Assembly (NCBI GenBank): GCA_040386295.1
Contig: JAZKFR010000096.1
Span: 1 to 31,598 of the forward strand
DNA length: 31,598 nt
Source of the DNA: JAZKFR01 sp040386295
Lineage (GTDB): Bacteria > Pseudomonadota > Gammaproteobacteria > Burkholderiales > Rhodocyclaceae
Reading direction: 5' to 3'
The notes beneath the pieces were generated by a model that made no database searches, was not told the origin of the DNA, and saw nothing but the letters and a program-made list of their open reading frames with translations. A program made the translations under genes and the position numbers. This document shows, piece by piece, positions 14,781 through 26,600 of this stretch (positions within the stretch are counted from its first letter, which is position 1; every line of letters begins with the position of its first letter).

Positions 14781-15971
14781 TTAGTCGATAATTTTGGCGA
14801 CGACCCCGGCACCGACGGTACGACCGCCTTCGCGAATGGCGAAGCGCAGTCCTTCTTCCATGGCGATGGGGGCGATCAGCTTGACGGTCATGCTGATGTT
14901 GTCTCCGGGCATGACCATTTCCGTTCCTTCAGGCAGGCTGATTGCGCCTGTCACGTCGGTGGTGCGGAAGTAGAACTGGGGACGGTAGTTGTTGAAGAAG
15001 GGGGTGTGTCGCCCGCCTTCGTCTTTGGAGAGTACGTACACTTCGCCCGTGAAGTGGGTGTGCGGATTGATCGAGCCAGGCTTGGCTAGAACTTGGCCGC
15101 GCTCTACGTCTTCTCGTTTGGTGCCCCGCAGGAGGACGCCTACGTTGTCGCCTGCTTGACCTTGGTCGAGCAGTTTGCGAAACATTTCGACGCCGGTACA
15201 GATGGTCTTAACCGTCGGACGGATGCCGATAATTTCAATTTCTTCGCCGACTTTGACGATGCCGCGCTCGACTCGTCCGGTGACGACGGTGCCGCGTCCT
15301 GAGATCGAGAAGACGTCTTCGATCGGGAGTAGGAAGGGTTTGTCGATCGCACGTTCCGGGGTCGGGATGTAGGTGTCTAGGGCTTCGGCTAGCGCGAGTA
15401 TGGCGCCTTCGCCCAGTTCGCTTTTGTCGCCTTCTAGCGCTTTGAGTGCCGAGCCTTTGACGATCGGGACGTCGTCGCCAGGAAAGTCGTATTTGCAGAG
15501 AAGTTCGCGCACTTCCATTTCAACGAGTTCGAGTAGTTCTGCGTCGTCGACCATGTCGCATTTGTTTAGGAAGACGATGATGTAGGGGACGCCAACTTGT
15601 CTTGCGAGCAGGATGTGTTCGCGCGTTTGCGGCATCGGGCCGTCTGCCGCTGAGCAGACGAGTATCGCGCCGTCCATTTGCGCCGCGCCCGTAATCATGT
15701 TTTTGACGTAGTCAGCGTGACCAGGACAGTCTACGTGGGCGTAGTGCCGGTTCGCCGTTTCGTATTCTACGTGCGCTGTGTTGATCGTGATGCCCCGCGC
15801 TTTTTCTTCCGGCGCCGCGTCAATTTGGTCATAGGCTTTCGCTTCGCCACCAAACTTAGCCGATAAAATCGTGGTGATCGCCGCCGTCAAGGTCGTCTTG
15901 CCGTGATCTACGTGACCAATCGTGCCAACGTTAACGTGCGGCTTCTTACGCTCAAATTTTTCCTTAGCCAT
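14781..15971 (-). CDS. tuf: translation elongation factor Tu
   Basis: EF-Tu delivers aminoacyl-tRNA to the ribosomal A site as a GTPase. The product is 396 residues. The GTP motifs are intact: GHVDHGKT at 19-26, DCPGH at 81-85, NKCD at 136-139 and SAL at 174-176, followed by domains 2 and 3. The ribosome site GGGAGG is formed by the last fusA codons; the ATG is three nt after the fusA stop. Base use differs sharply from neighbours: 40 of 60 bases are G or C in 15241-15300, against 22 of 60 in 13141-13200. The G/C balance between strands also shifts. Confidence 0.98.
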   Translation of the reverse strand: MAKEKFERKKPHVNVGTIGHVDHGKTTLTAAITTILSAKFGGEAKAYDQIDAAPEEKARGITINTAHVEYETANRHYAHVDCPGHADYVKNMITGAAQMDGAILVCSAADGPMPQTREHILLARQVGVPYIIVFLNKCDMVDDAELLELVEMEVRELLCKYDFPGDDVPIVKGSALKALEGDKSELGEGAILALAEALDTYIPTPERAIDKPFLLPIEDVFSISGRGTVVTGRVERGIVKVGEEIEIIGIRPTVKTICTGVEMFRKLLDQGQAGDNVGVLLRGTKREDVERGQVLAKPGSINPHTHFTGEVYVLSKDEGGRHTPFFNNYRPQFYFRTTDVTGAISLPEGTEMVMPGDNISMTVKLIAPIAMEEGLRFAIREGGRTVGAGVVAKIID

Positions 15972-15974
15972 TTA

Positions 15975-18074
<2,100 letters not shown>

Positions 18075-18155
18075 GTTATGAACTTTCAGTGAAAAATTAC
18101 AGGCAAGAGCAGGAAATCAGCTCACGCCACAAGACGAATGCCAGAATGGCAATAT

Positions 18156-18626
18156 CTAAAAACGGTAGTGGGCAAAAGCCTTATTGGCATCTGCCATACG
18201 ATGCACTTCATCTCGCTTCTTGACTGCGCCACCACGGTTTTCAGCCGCTTCCAACATTTCAGCCGCGAGACGTTGCCCCATTGATTTTTCCGAACGCTTA
18301 CGCGCAGCTTCACGCAGCCAGCGCATCGCCAGAGCCATACGACGGTTTGGCCGAACTTCAACAGGGACTTGGTAGTTAGCGCCGCCAACACGACGACTTT
18401 TAACTTCTACCAACGGCTTAATATTGCCTATAGCCAAACCAAAAACTTCAACCGGGTCTTTACCCCCTTTGGCTGAGACTAGGTCAAAAGCACCGTACAC
18501 AATCCGCTCAGCGACAGATTTTTTCCCACTCATCATGATTGTGTTTACGAATTTAGACACTTCAACGCTACCGAATTTCGGATCGGGCAAAATGACTCGC
18601 TTGGGAACTTCGCGACGACGTGGCAT
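18156..18626 (-). CDS. rpsG: 30S ribosomal protein S7
   Basis: S7 nucleates the 30S head by binding the 3' major domain of 16S rRNA. In E. coli it represses the str operon by binding the rpsL-rpsG spacer. The product is 156 residues, the common length. MPRRREVPKRVILPDPKFGS, the MMSGKKSVAERIVYGAFD block and VGGANYQVPVEVRPNRRMAL are diagnostic. The spacer before it holds two hairpins, described separately. Confidence 0.98.
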   Translation of the reverse strand: MPRRREVPKRVILPDPKFGSVEVSKFVNTIMMSGKKSVAERIVYGAFDLVSAKGGKDPVEVFGLAIGNIKPLVEVKSRRVGGANYQVPVEVRPNRRMALAMRWLREAARKRSEKSMGQRLAAEMLEAAENRGGAVKKRDEVHRMADANKAFAHYRF

Positions 18627-18654
18627 ACAAACCTCTCTTAATCAAAATTCAGTC

Positions 18655-18688
18655 AGGGTTTAAACCCTATTAACCAGCATAGGCTGGT
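18655..18688 (-). promoter_or_regulatory. tandem hairpins in the rpsL-rpsG spacer, possible S7 regulatory site
   Basis: A perfect 14-base palindrome (18655-18668) is followed by a 6-bp stem with a four-base loop (673-678 with 683-688 of the 18,000 block). They occupy most of an 82-nt spacer. In E. coli S7 binds the mRNA at exactly this place. Position supports the idea; the fold itself has not been matched to the known S7 site. Confidence 0.4.
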
Positions 18689-18708
18689 CACTTACTAGAA
18701 AAAACCAA

Positions 18709-19086
18709 CTAAGCAGCCTTGGGACGCTTTGCCCCGTACTTAGAACGGCTCTGCTTACGATCTTTAACGCCTTGCGTATCAAGCGATCCGCGCACCGTGT
18801 GGTAACGCACACCGGGCAGATCTTTAACCCGACCGCCACGAATTAGCACAACAGAGTGCTCCTGCAAGTTGTGCCCTTCTCCACCAATATAAGAAATCAC
18901 TTCAAAACCATTGGTGAGACGAACCTTACAAACTTTACGTAAAGCGGAGTTTGGCTTTTTCGGCGTTGTCGTGTAGACACGCGTGCAAACACCCCGTTTT
19001 TGCGGGCAGTTCTCCAAAGCCGGAACCTTACTCTTAGCAATCACTGCAACGCGCGGCTTGCGCACAAGTTGATTAATGGTGGGCAT
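18709..19086 (-). CDS. rpsL: 30S ribosomal protein S12
   Basis: S12 controls decoding accuracy at the A site. The chosen ATG gives 125 residues (E. coli 124) starting MPTINQLVRKPRVAV; the 15 residues upstream in frame match no S12. TTTPKKPNSALRK and GGRVKDLPGVRYHTVRG are intact. K43 and K88 are present, so no common streptomycin-resistance change is seen; D89 is the residue methylthiolated by RimO. The ribosome site is weak (GGA). It is the first gene of the str operon, behind a promoter and a terminator-like leader. Confidence 0.97.
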   Translation of the reverse strand: MPTINQLVRKPRVAVIAKSKVPALENCPQKRGVCTRVYTTTPKKPNSALRKVCKVRLTNGFEVISYIGGEGHNLQEHSVVLIRGGRVKDLPGVRYHTVRGSLDTQGVKDRKQSRSKYGAKRPKAA

Positions 19087-19137
19087 ATTTATTATCCAAA
19101 ATTCACTACAACAGCAACCAGAAAACGGCAATTAGGC

Positions 19138-19167
19138 AAAAAAAACAAGGCGGGGAAATCCGCCTTG
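19138..19167 (-). terminator. intrinsic terminator between rpoC and rpsL
   Basis: A perfect 8-bp stem (19146-19153 with 19160-19167) closes a six-base loop, and eight U follow on the minus strand (19138-19145). It can end rpoBC transcripts. The candidate rpsL promoter lies upstream of it, so it also sits inside the rpsL leader and could work as an attenuator. Confidence 0.85.
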
Positions 19168-19226
19168 GCGATTTTCACTGAATGAAAAAGACTTTCTGAA
19201 CGGCAGCCTGCCATTTAAGACCGGGC

Positions 19227-19255
19227 ATTCTATGGTTTATAAACAGGCAAGTCAA
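19227..19255 (-). promoter_or_regulatory. strong candidate sigma70 promoter of the str operon
   Basis: Minus-strand TTGACT (19250-19255), a 17-nt spacer and TAGAAT (19227-19232) match the consensus 5/6 and 5/6. It lies 13 nt after the rpoC stop. GCCCGG directly after the -10 is a GC-rich discriminator, a known feature of promoters under stringent control. The leader to rpsL would be about 135 nt and would contain the terminator hairpin and a TTTTCA/TGAAAA stem (19172-19188). Confidence 0.75.
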
Positions 19256-19268
19256 GCGCTCATCTCAT

Positions 19269-22200
19269 TTAAACATCTGCAACAACAACTACTGCTTCGG
19301 CAGCACTGGGCACGTCTCTCGCCACGGCTCGACCCGCTTCGACAGCACGTTTCTTTCGCGCTGTGTGGTAGGCCAAACCAGTACCCGCCGGAATCAAGCG
19401 CCCCACAATTACGTTCTCTTTCAAACCACGCAGCTCGTCCCTTTTGCCCATGATGGCAGCCTCTGTTAGAACACGTGTTGTTTCTTGGAAAGAGGCCGCT
19501 GAGATAAACGAGTCTGTGGACAACGAAGCTTTTGTGATACCCAACAATACGAAATCGTAGCTAGCGGGAAGTTTACCAGCCGCTGCCATTCGATCATTTT
19601 CATCTAGCACGTGGGCTCGCTCTACCTGTTCATTTTTGATGAATTTGGTGTCACCTGGTTCGACAATCCTGACGCGACGGAGCATTTGACGAACGATAAC
19701 CTCTATGTGCTTATCGTTAATTTTGACCCCTTGCAAGCGATAAACGTCTTGCACTTCGTCAGTAATGTAGATTGCGAGCGCCTCCACACCTTGCAAGCGC
19801 AGGATGTCATGCGGATCAGGCGCGCCATCGACGATTGATTCACCTTTATTAACCACCTGGCCATCATGAACTAACACATGTTTGTCTTTAGGGATCAAGT
19901 ACTCATGTGCTTCACCATCAAGGTCGGTGATCACTAAGCGTTGCTTGCCTTTGGTGTCTTTTCCGAAAGAAATTGTCCCGGTAAACTCGGCCAACATACC
20001 CGCATCTTTTGGTGTGCGCGCTTCAAAAAGCTCCGCTACGCGGGGCAAGCCGCCGGTAATATCACGCGTCTTAGCAGACTCCTGCGGTAAGCGCGCAAGC
20101 ACATCACCAACCGATATTTCTTGGCCATCCAGCACGGTAATAATCGCGCCGACTTGGAAAGTGATCGTAACTGCGTGATCACTGCCGTGCATCTTGACTT
20201 CGCCCCCTGCGCTGTCGAACAGTTTGACCTGAGGACGCAAGCCTTTAGCCTGACCTTTACCACCACGCTTAGGATCGATGACCACAAGCGTAGATAAACC
20301 AGTTACCTCGTCTATTTGCTTGGCAACGGTCACCCCTTCTTCGACGTTTTCAAATTTCACTAGACCAGAGTACTCAGCGACAATCGGGCGAGTATGCGGA
20401 TCCCAAGAAGCGAGCCGGGTTCCAGCTTTGGCCGACTGGCCATCGGCAACCAGCAAGGTTGCCCCATAAGGAACCTTGTGACGTTCGCGCTCACGACCGT
20501 TGTCATCGGTGACTAAAACTTCGCCAGAGCGGGTAATAACGATCTTTTCGTTTTTTCCACTCGTGACATAACGCATGGTCGAGGTAAAGCGAACCACACC
20601 CGCGCTTTTAGTCTCAACCTGACTCGCGACAGCAGCACGTGAGGCGGCACCGCCGACGTGGAAAGTACGCATGGTGAGCTGAGTACCCGGCTCACCGATC
20701 GACTGCGCTGCGATCACACCGACAGCTTCACCCACATTAACTGGCGTACCACGACCGAGATCACGCCCGTAACACTTGGCGCACAGACCATAGCGGGTAT
20801 CACAGGTCAAAGGCGTACGCACCTTCACTTCATCTACACCCAGTTGATCAATCAGGTCGCATAAATCTTCGTCAATCAGCGTACCCAGATCGATCACCGT
20901 CTCGTCCGTTTCTGGATCAATCACATCGGCAATGGTGACACGGCCTAATATCCGCTCACGCAGCGCTTCAATGACTTCACCGCCTTCGATCAAGGCCTTC
21001 ATGGTGACGCCATTTTCGGTACCACAATCATTTTCGACAACAACCAAGTCTTGTGTCACGTCGACGAGACGACGGGTCAAATAACCCGAATTAGCCGTTT
21101 TTAAAGCAGTATCAGCCAAGCCCTTACGTGCACCGTGTGTCGAAATGAAGTACTGAAGAACGTTAAGACCTTCACGGAAATTAGTCGTAATCGGTGTTTC
21201 AATAATCGACCCATCCGGCTTCGCCATCAAACCGCGCATCCCTGCTAACTGACGTATTTGCGCCGCAGAACCCCGAGCACCCGAGTCAGCCATCATGTAA
21301 ATGGAATTAAACGATTCTTGCTTGACTGTTTTACCGTAACGATCAACAACCTCTTCATGGCCCAATTGATCCATCATCACCTTGGCCACTTGATCGCCGG
21401 TACGACCCCATATGTCGACTACTTTGTTATAGCGTTCGCCGAAAGTAACTAGCCCATTTGTATATTGGCTCTCTATCTCTTTGACCTCTTCTTCAGCCGC
21501 CGCAATGATCNNNNNNNNNNAACCAGCATGTCATCGGAACAAATAGAGATCCCAGCACGCGTCGCGAGTCGGTAGCCATGCTGCATCAACTGATCCGCGA
21601 AAATAACAGTGTCTTTTAAGCCGCAGCGACGGAAGGCCGTGTTGATAAGCTTTGAGATTTCTTTTTTCTTTAACGCCTTGTCCAACACACTGAACGGCAA
21701 GCCCTTAGGCAGTATTTCTGAGAGCAAAGCACGCCCCGCAGTAGTGTCATAACGCGTAATTTTCTCGACCCAGTTATGCTCTTCATTTTTTTCGTATTCG
21801 CGAATACGCACAGTAATCTTGGCGTGCAGCTCAAGTTCGCCGGCCTGCATCGCACGCGATACTTCGCCCAGATCGAGAAAAATCATTCCCTCGCCTTTGG
21901 CGTTAATGCGTTCACGCGTCGCGTAGTACAGGCCAAGCACGATATCTTGTGAGGGAACGATAATCGGCTCGCCATTAGCGGGCGATAACACGTTGTTGGA
22001 AGCGAGCATCAGGGTACGCGCTTCCATTTGCGCTTCTAAAGAAAGAGGCACGTGCACGGCCATCTGATCGCCATCGAAGTCGGCATTGAAGGCAGCACAA
22101 ACTAAAGGGTGCAACTGAATTGCTTTGCCTTCGATCAACGTCGGCTCAAAAGCCTGAATGCCTAGCCTGTGCAAAGTGGGCGCACGGTTAAGCATGATCG

Positions 22201-23458
22201 GGTGCTCGCGAATGACTTCTTCGAGAATATCCCAGACGACAGGCTCTTCCGCCTCAACCATTTTTTTCGCCTGCTTGATCGTCGTCGACAGACCCATGAC
22301 TTCGAGGCGATTGAAAATGAACGGCTTGAACAACTCTAAGGCCATCAATTTGGGCAAGCCGCATTGGTGTAGTTTGAGTTGCGGACCGACCACAATGACC
22401 GAACGACCAGAGTAGTCCACGCGCTTACCAAGCAAATTCTGACGGAAACGTCCGCCCTTGCCTTTGATCATGTCCGCCAAGGACTTCAACGGGCGTTTAT
22501 TAGCCCCGGTCATTGCTTTGCCACGGCGCCCGTTATCGAGCAAGGAGTCAACTGCTTCTTGAAGCATGCGCTTCTCGTTACGCACGATGATTTCTGGCGC
22601 TTTTAATTCGAGCAGGCGTTTTAGACGGTTGTTACGATTGATCACGCGACGATACAGATCGTTCAAATCGGAGGTGGCAAAACGCCCGCCATCCAAGGGA
22701 ACCAAAGGACGCAAGTCGGGCGGCAGAACTGGCAGAACTTCCAGCACCATCCATTCCGGCTTGATCCCAGATTTTTGGAAACCTTCCAGGATTTTTAGGC
22801 GTTTTGAGAGTTTCTTGCTTTTGGTTTCAGAGCCTGTTGTTTCCAGTTCGCCACGCAGACGATCAACTTCAGAAACCAGGTCAATTGAGCGCAACAATTC
22901 GCGAACGCCTTCGGCACCCATCGCTGCGTAGAAATCGTCGCCGTACTCTTCAACCTTGGCCAGATAATCGTCTTCTGTCAGCAACTGACCTCGAACCAAG
23001 GGCGTCATTCCTGGCTCACAAACGACAAAGGCTTCAAAGTAGAGTACGCGCTCAATGTCGCGCAAGGTCATATCCAGAACCATACCAAGCCGACTCGGCA
23101 AGCTCTTTAAGAACCATATATGGGCGACAGGACTGGCGAGCTCAATGTGCGCCATGCGCTCACGACGAACCTTAGCCAAGGTCACTTCGACGCCACATTT
23201 CTCACAAATCACACCACGGTGCTTGAGACGTTTGTATTTACCGCATAAACATTCGTAATCTTTAGTCGGGCCAAAAATCTTGGCACAGAACAAGCCATCA
23301 CGCTCTGGCTTAAAAGTACGATAGTTGATGGTTTCGGGTTTTTTAACTTCACCGTAAGACCACGAACGAATTTTATCTGGTGAGGCGAGACCGATATTGA
23401 TCGCGTCGAACTGTTCTTCCTGTGTTACCTGTCTGAACAAATCAAGCAGTGCTTTCAT
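19269..23458 (-). CDS. rpoC: DNA-directed RNA polymerase beta' subunit (interrupted by a sequence gap)
   Basis: Beta' carries the catalytic Mg of RNA polymerase. The first 646 residues and the last 746 are present; ten N between them put the halves in different frames. The zinc site C70, C72, C85, C88 and the catalytic NADFDGD at 458-464 sit at the E. coli positions. The second zinc site (CDTRYGLCAKC with an upstream Cys) is in the C-terminal half, as are VGEAVGVIAAQSIGEPGTQL and TDSFISAASFQETTRVL. Before the gap the protein reads DDML, after it IIAAAEEEV. A complete gene of about 1398 residues is expected, so this is not a pseudogene. GGAG precedes the ATG. Confidence 0.96.
21511..21520. other. 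assembly gap (ten N) inside rpoC
   Basis: Ten N interrupt rpoC between codon 646 and the downstream frame. The two sides are out of phase by this spacing, so ten is a placeholder. Homologous beta' proteins have about six residues here (a Pro-x-x-Lys-Glu-x type stretch), which predicts about 17 missing bases and restores the frame. Confidence 0.95.
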
Positions 23459-23498
23459 TTTTCACTCCATTCGGGCGTGAGCATTAAAACTCTTAGGT

Positions 23499-23520
23499 GA
23501 TTGCCGCAAACGCGGCAATC
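23499..23520 (-). repeat. inverted repeat in the rpoB-rpoC spacer
   Basis: A perfect 9-bp stem (23499-23507 with 23512-23520) closes a four-base loop within a spacer of 154 nt. No U tract follows on the minus strand, so it is not a simple terminator. It could be a processing or stability element between the two polymerase cistrons. Confidence 0.5.
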
Positions 23521-23612
23521 GTTTATCAACAGTATTTTGATATCTAGTTGGTCAAGCTCAAGCGGCAGCATTCGCGACAGCGCCTGCCATCTCAAGCTTG
23601 AATCCCACAGAC

Positions 23613-26600
23613 TTAAAATCGCTCAAGGTCAATATCGATCGCTAAAGAACGAATTTCCTTAACCAGCACATTGAAGGACTCGGGCATGCCAGCATCGATT
23701 TTGTGATCTCCTTTGACGATGCTTTCATAGACTTTGGTACGACCGTTCACATCATCCGACTTCACTGTCAGCATTTCTTGCAGAACATAGGCCGCACCGT
23801 ACGCTTCAAGCGCCCAGACTTCCATTTCGCCGAAGCGTTGTCCGCCAAACTGAGCCTTACCGCCTAGAGGCTGTTGTGTGACCAGCGAATAAGGGCCGGT
23901 TGATCGAGCATGCATTTTGTCGTCGACCAAATGGTGCAGTTTAAGCACGTGCATGTAGCCAACCGTGACAGGGCGTTCAAACTGCTCACCGGTACGACCA
24001 TCGAACAGCATCATCTGACCTGATTCAGGCATGCCAGCCAGCGCCAACATCGCTTTAATTTCTTCTTCTTTGGCGCCATCGAAAACCGGCGTAGCAAACG
24101 GCACACCATTTTGCAAATTGCCCGCCATCTCCATAATTTCTTTGTCGTTAAGCTCGTCTAAATCTTCGGGCTTACCGCTGCTGTTATAGATTTGGTCAAG
24201 GAAGCCACGCACCTCTTTAACATTGGCTTCGCGCCGCAACATCGCAGCAATTTTGAAACCTAGGCCTTTTGCCGCCAAACCAAGGTGCACTTCAAGGATT
24301 TGACCGACGTTCATCCGTGACGGCACGCCCAACGGGTTTAGAACGATGTCGACAGGCTGTCCATCGGCCATGTACGGCATGTCTTGAATCGGCACAATAC
24401 GCGAGACAACCCCTTTGTTACCGTGACGGCCGGCCATTTTGTCGCCTGATTGCAAACGACGTTTGACCGCGACATAAACCTTGACCATTTTTTGCACACC
24501 AGGCGGCAACTCATCGCCCTGGGTCAATTTTTTGCGTTTTTCTTCAAACGCAATATCAAAATCTTTGCGCGTTTGCTCTAAGCCATCACGTAGGGACTCA
24601 AGTTGCTGCGCAACTTCATCGTCTGCCATGCGAATATCAAACCAATGATGCGGATCCAAGCCATCAAGGTAGCTTTGTAGCACTGGACTGCCTTTTGCTA
24701 GTTTCTTCGGACCCCCGTTGGCTGCTTTGCCGACAATCAGCCGCTCGACTCGGGCAAAAGCATCGCGCTCAACGATACGCATTTGATCGGCAAGATCCAA
24801 CTTATACCCGCGCAGATGGTCATCGATAATCGATTGCGCCCGTTTATCGCGCTCAATCCCTTCGCGCGTAAAGACTTGCACATCAATCACCGTACCTGAG
24901 ATACCGGAAGGAACGCGCAACGAGGTGTCTTTTACGTCAGAAGCTTTTTCGCCAAAAATGGCGCGCAATAGTTTTTCTTCTGGGGTCAGTTGGGTTTCGC
25001 CTTTAGGCGTCACCTTGCCGACCAACACATCACCAGCGTCAACTTCGGCGCCGATATAAACGATTCCTGATTCATCAAGCCGAGATAACTGCGATTCGCC
25101 TAAGGAGGCTATGTCACGCGTAATTTCTTCAGAGCCCAACTTGGTATCGCGCGCCACAATCGACAGCTCTTCGATATGAATTGAGGTGAAGCGATCTTCC
25201 GCAACGACACGTTCAGAAATAAGGATGGAATCCTCAAAGTTGTAGCCGTTCCATGGCATAAAAGCGACGAGCATGTTCTGGCCTAGCGCCAACTCACCCT
25301 TATCGGTCGACGCCCCGTCAGCCACCACATCACCTTTAGCGATCCAATCGCCCACGCGAACCATAGGACGCTGATTAATGTTGGTATTTTGGTTAGAACG
25401 TGTGTACTTGACCAAGTTATAGATGTCGACACCCACTTCACCGGACACGGTTTCCGCGTCATTCACGCGCACCACGACGCGTGAAGCATCAACGTAGTCA
25501 ACGATACCGCCACGCAATGCTTGCACAGCAGTCCCAGAGTCCACCGCAACGGTACGCTCAATGCCGGTACCGACAACGGGTTTTTCTGGACGCAGACAAG
25601 GCACTGCTTGGCGCTGCATGTTGGCACCCATCAAGGCACGGTTTGCATCATCGTGCTCAAGGAAGGGGATCAAAGAAGCCGCAACGGAAACAATTTGTCC
25701 CGGTGCAACGTCCATGTATTGAACACGCGCAGGCTCGGCCAGAATCGTTTCGCCTTTTTCTCTACAGGTCACCAAGTCATCGGACAAGGCACCCCGATTA
25801 AGCGTCGAGTTAGCCTGGGCGATGATGTAATTACCTTCTTCAATCGCTGACAAATACTCAATTTGATCCGTTACTTTGCCGGAAACAACCTTGCGATAAG
25901 GTGTTTCTAGAAAGCCGTAATCGTTGGTTCGCGCAAACAAAGCCAATGAATTGATCAAACCGATATTCGGCCCTTCAGGCGTTTCGATCGGGCAAACTCG
26001 TCCGTAGTGTGTTGGATGCACATCGCGCACTTCGAAGCCAGCGCGCTCACGCGTCAAGCCGCCTGGACCTAAGGCAGAAACACGGCGTTTGTGCGTAATT
26101 TCAGACAAGGGGTTGGTCTGATCCATAAACTGCGACAACTGACTGGAACCGAAAAACTCTTTAATTGCTGCGCTAATCGGCTTCGCATTGATCAAATCAT
26201 GCGGCATTAGATTATCGGATTCAGCTTGCGAGAGGCGTTCTTTAACCGCACGCTCGACACGCACCAAACCTGCCCTGAACTGGTTCTCAGCCAATTCACC
26301 CACAGAGCGCACACGGCGATTACCCAAGTGATCGATGTCGTCAATCTCTCCGCGCCCATTGCGCAAATCAACCAGAATTTTGATGACTTCAACGATATCG
26401 CGCGGGCTAAGCGTTAATTGCGGGCGCACTTCGCACTGTGCATTAAGCGTTTTTAATTGAGCGGCTAGAGCCTGTGCCTCAGCCTCGCTCAGGTTTTCAG
26501 CGACAGGACGCCAGCCGTAAGACAGCTCGGAGAGGAGCTGCTCGACCGTAACAGCAGAACCCCCCGCAGCAGCGTTAATCGCTTTGACAATACTTTCATG

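Noticed and set aside
21473..21510. Apparent truncation or frameshift of rpoC after the N run
   Set aside because: The out-of-frame residues after the N run arise from the placeholder length. The correct frame resumes at once with IIAAAEEEV and continues to the normal beta' end.
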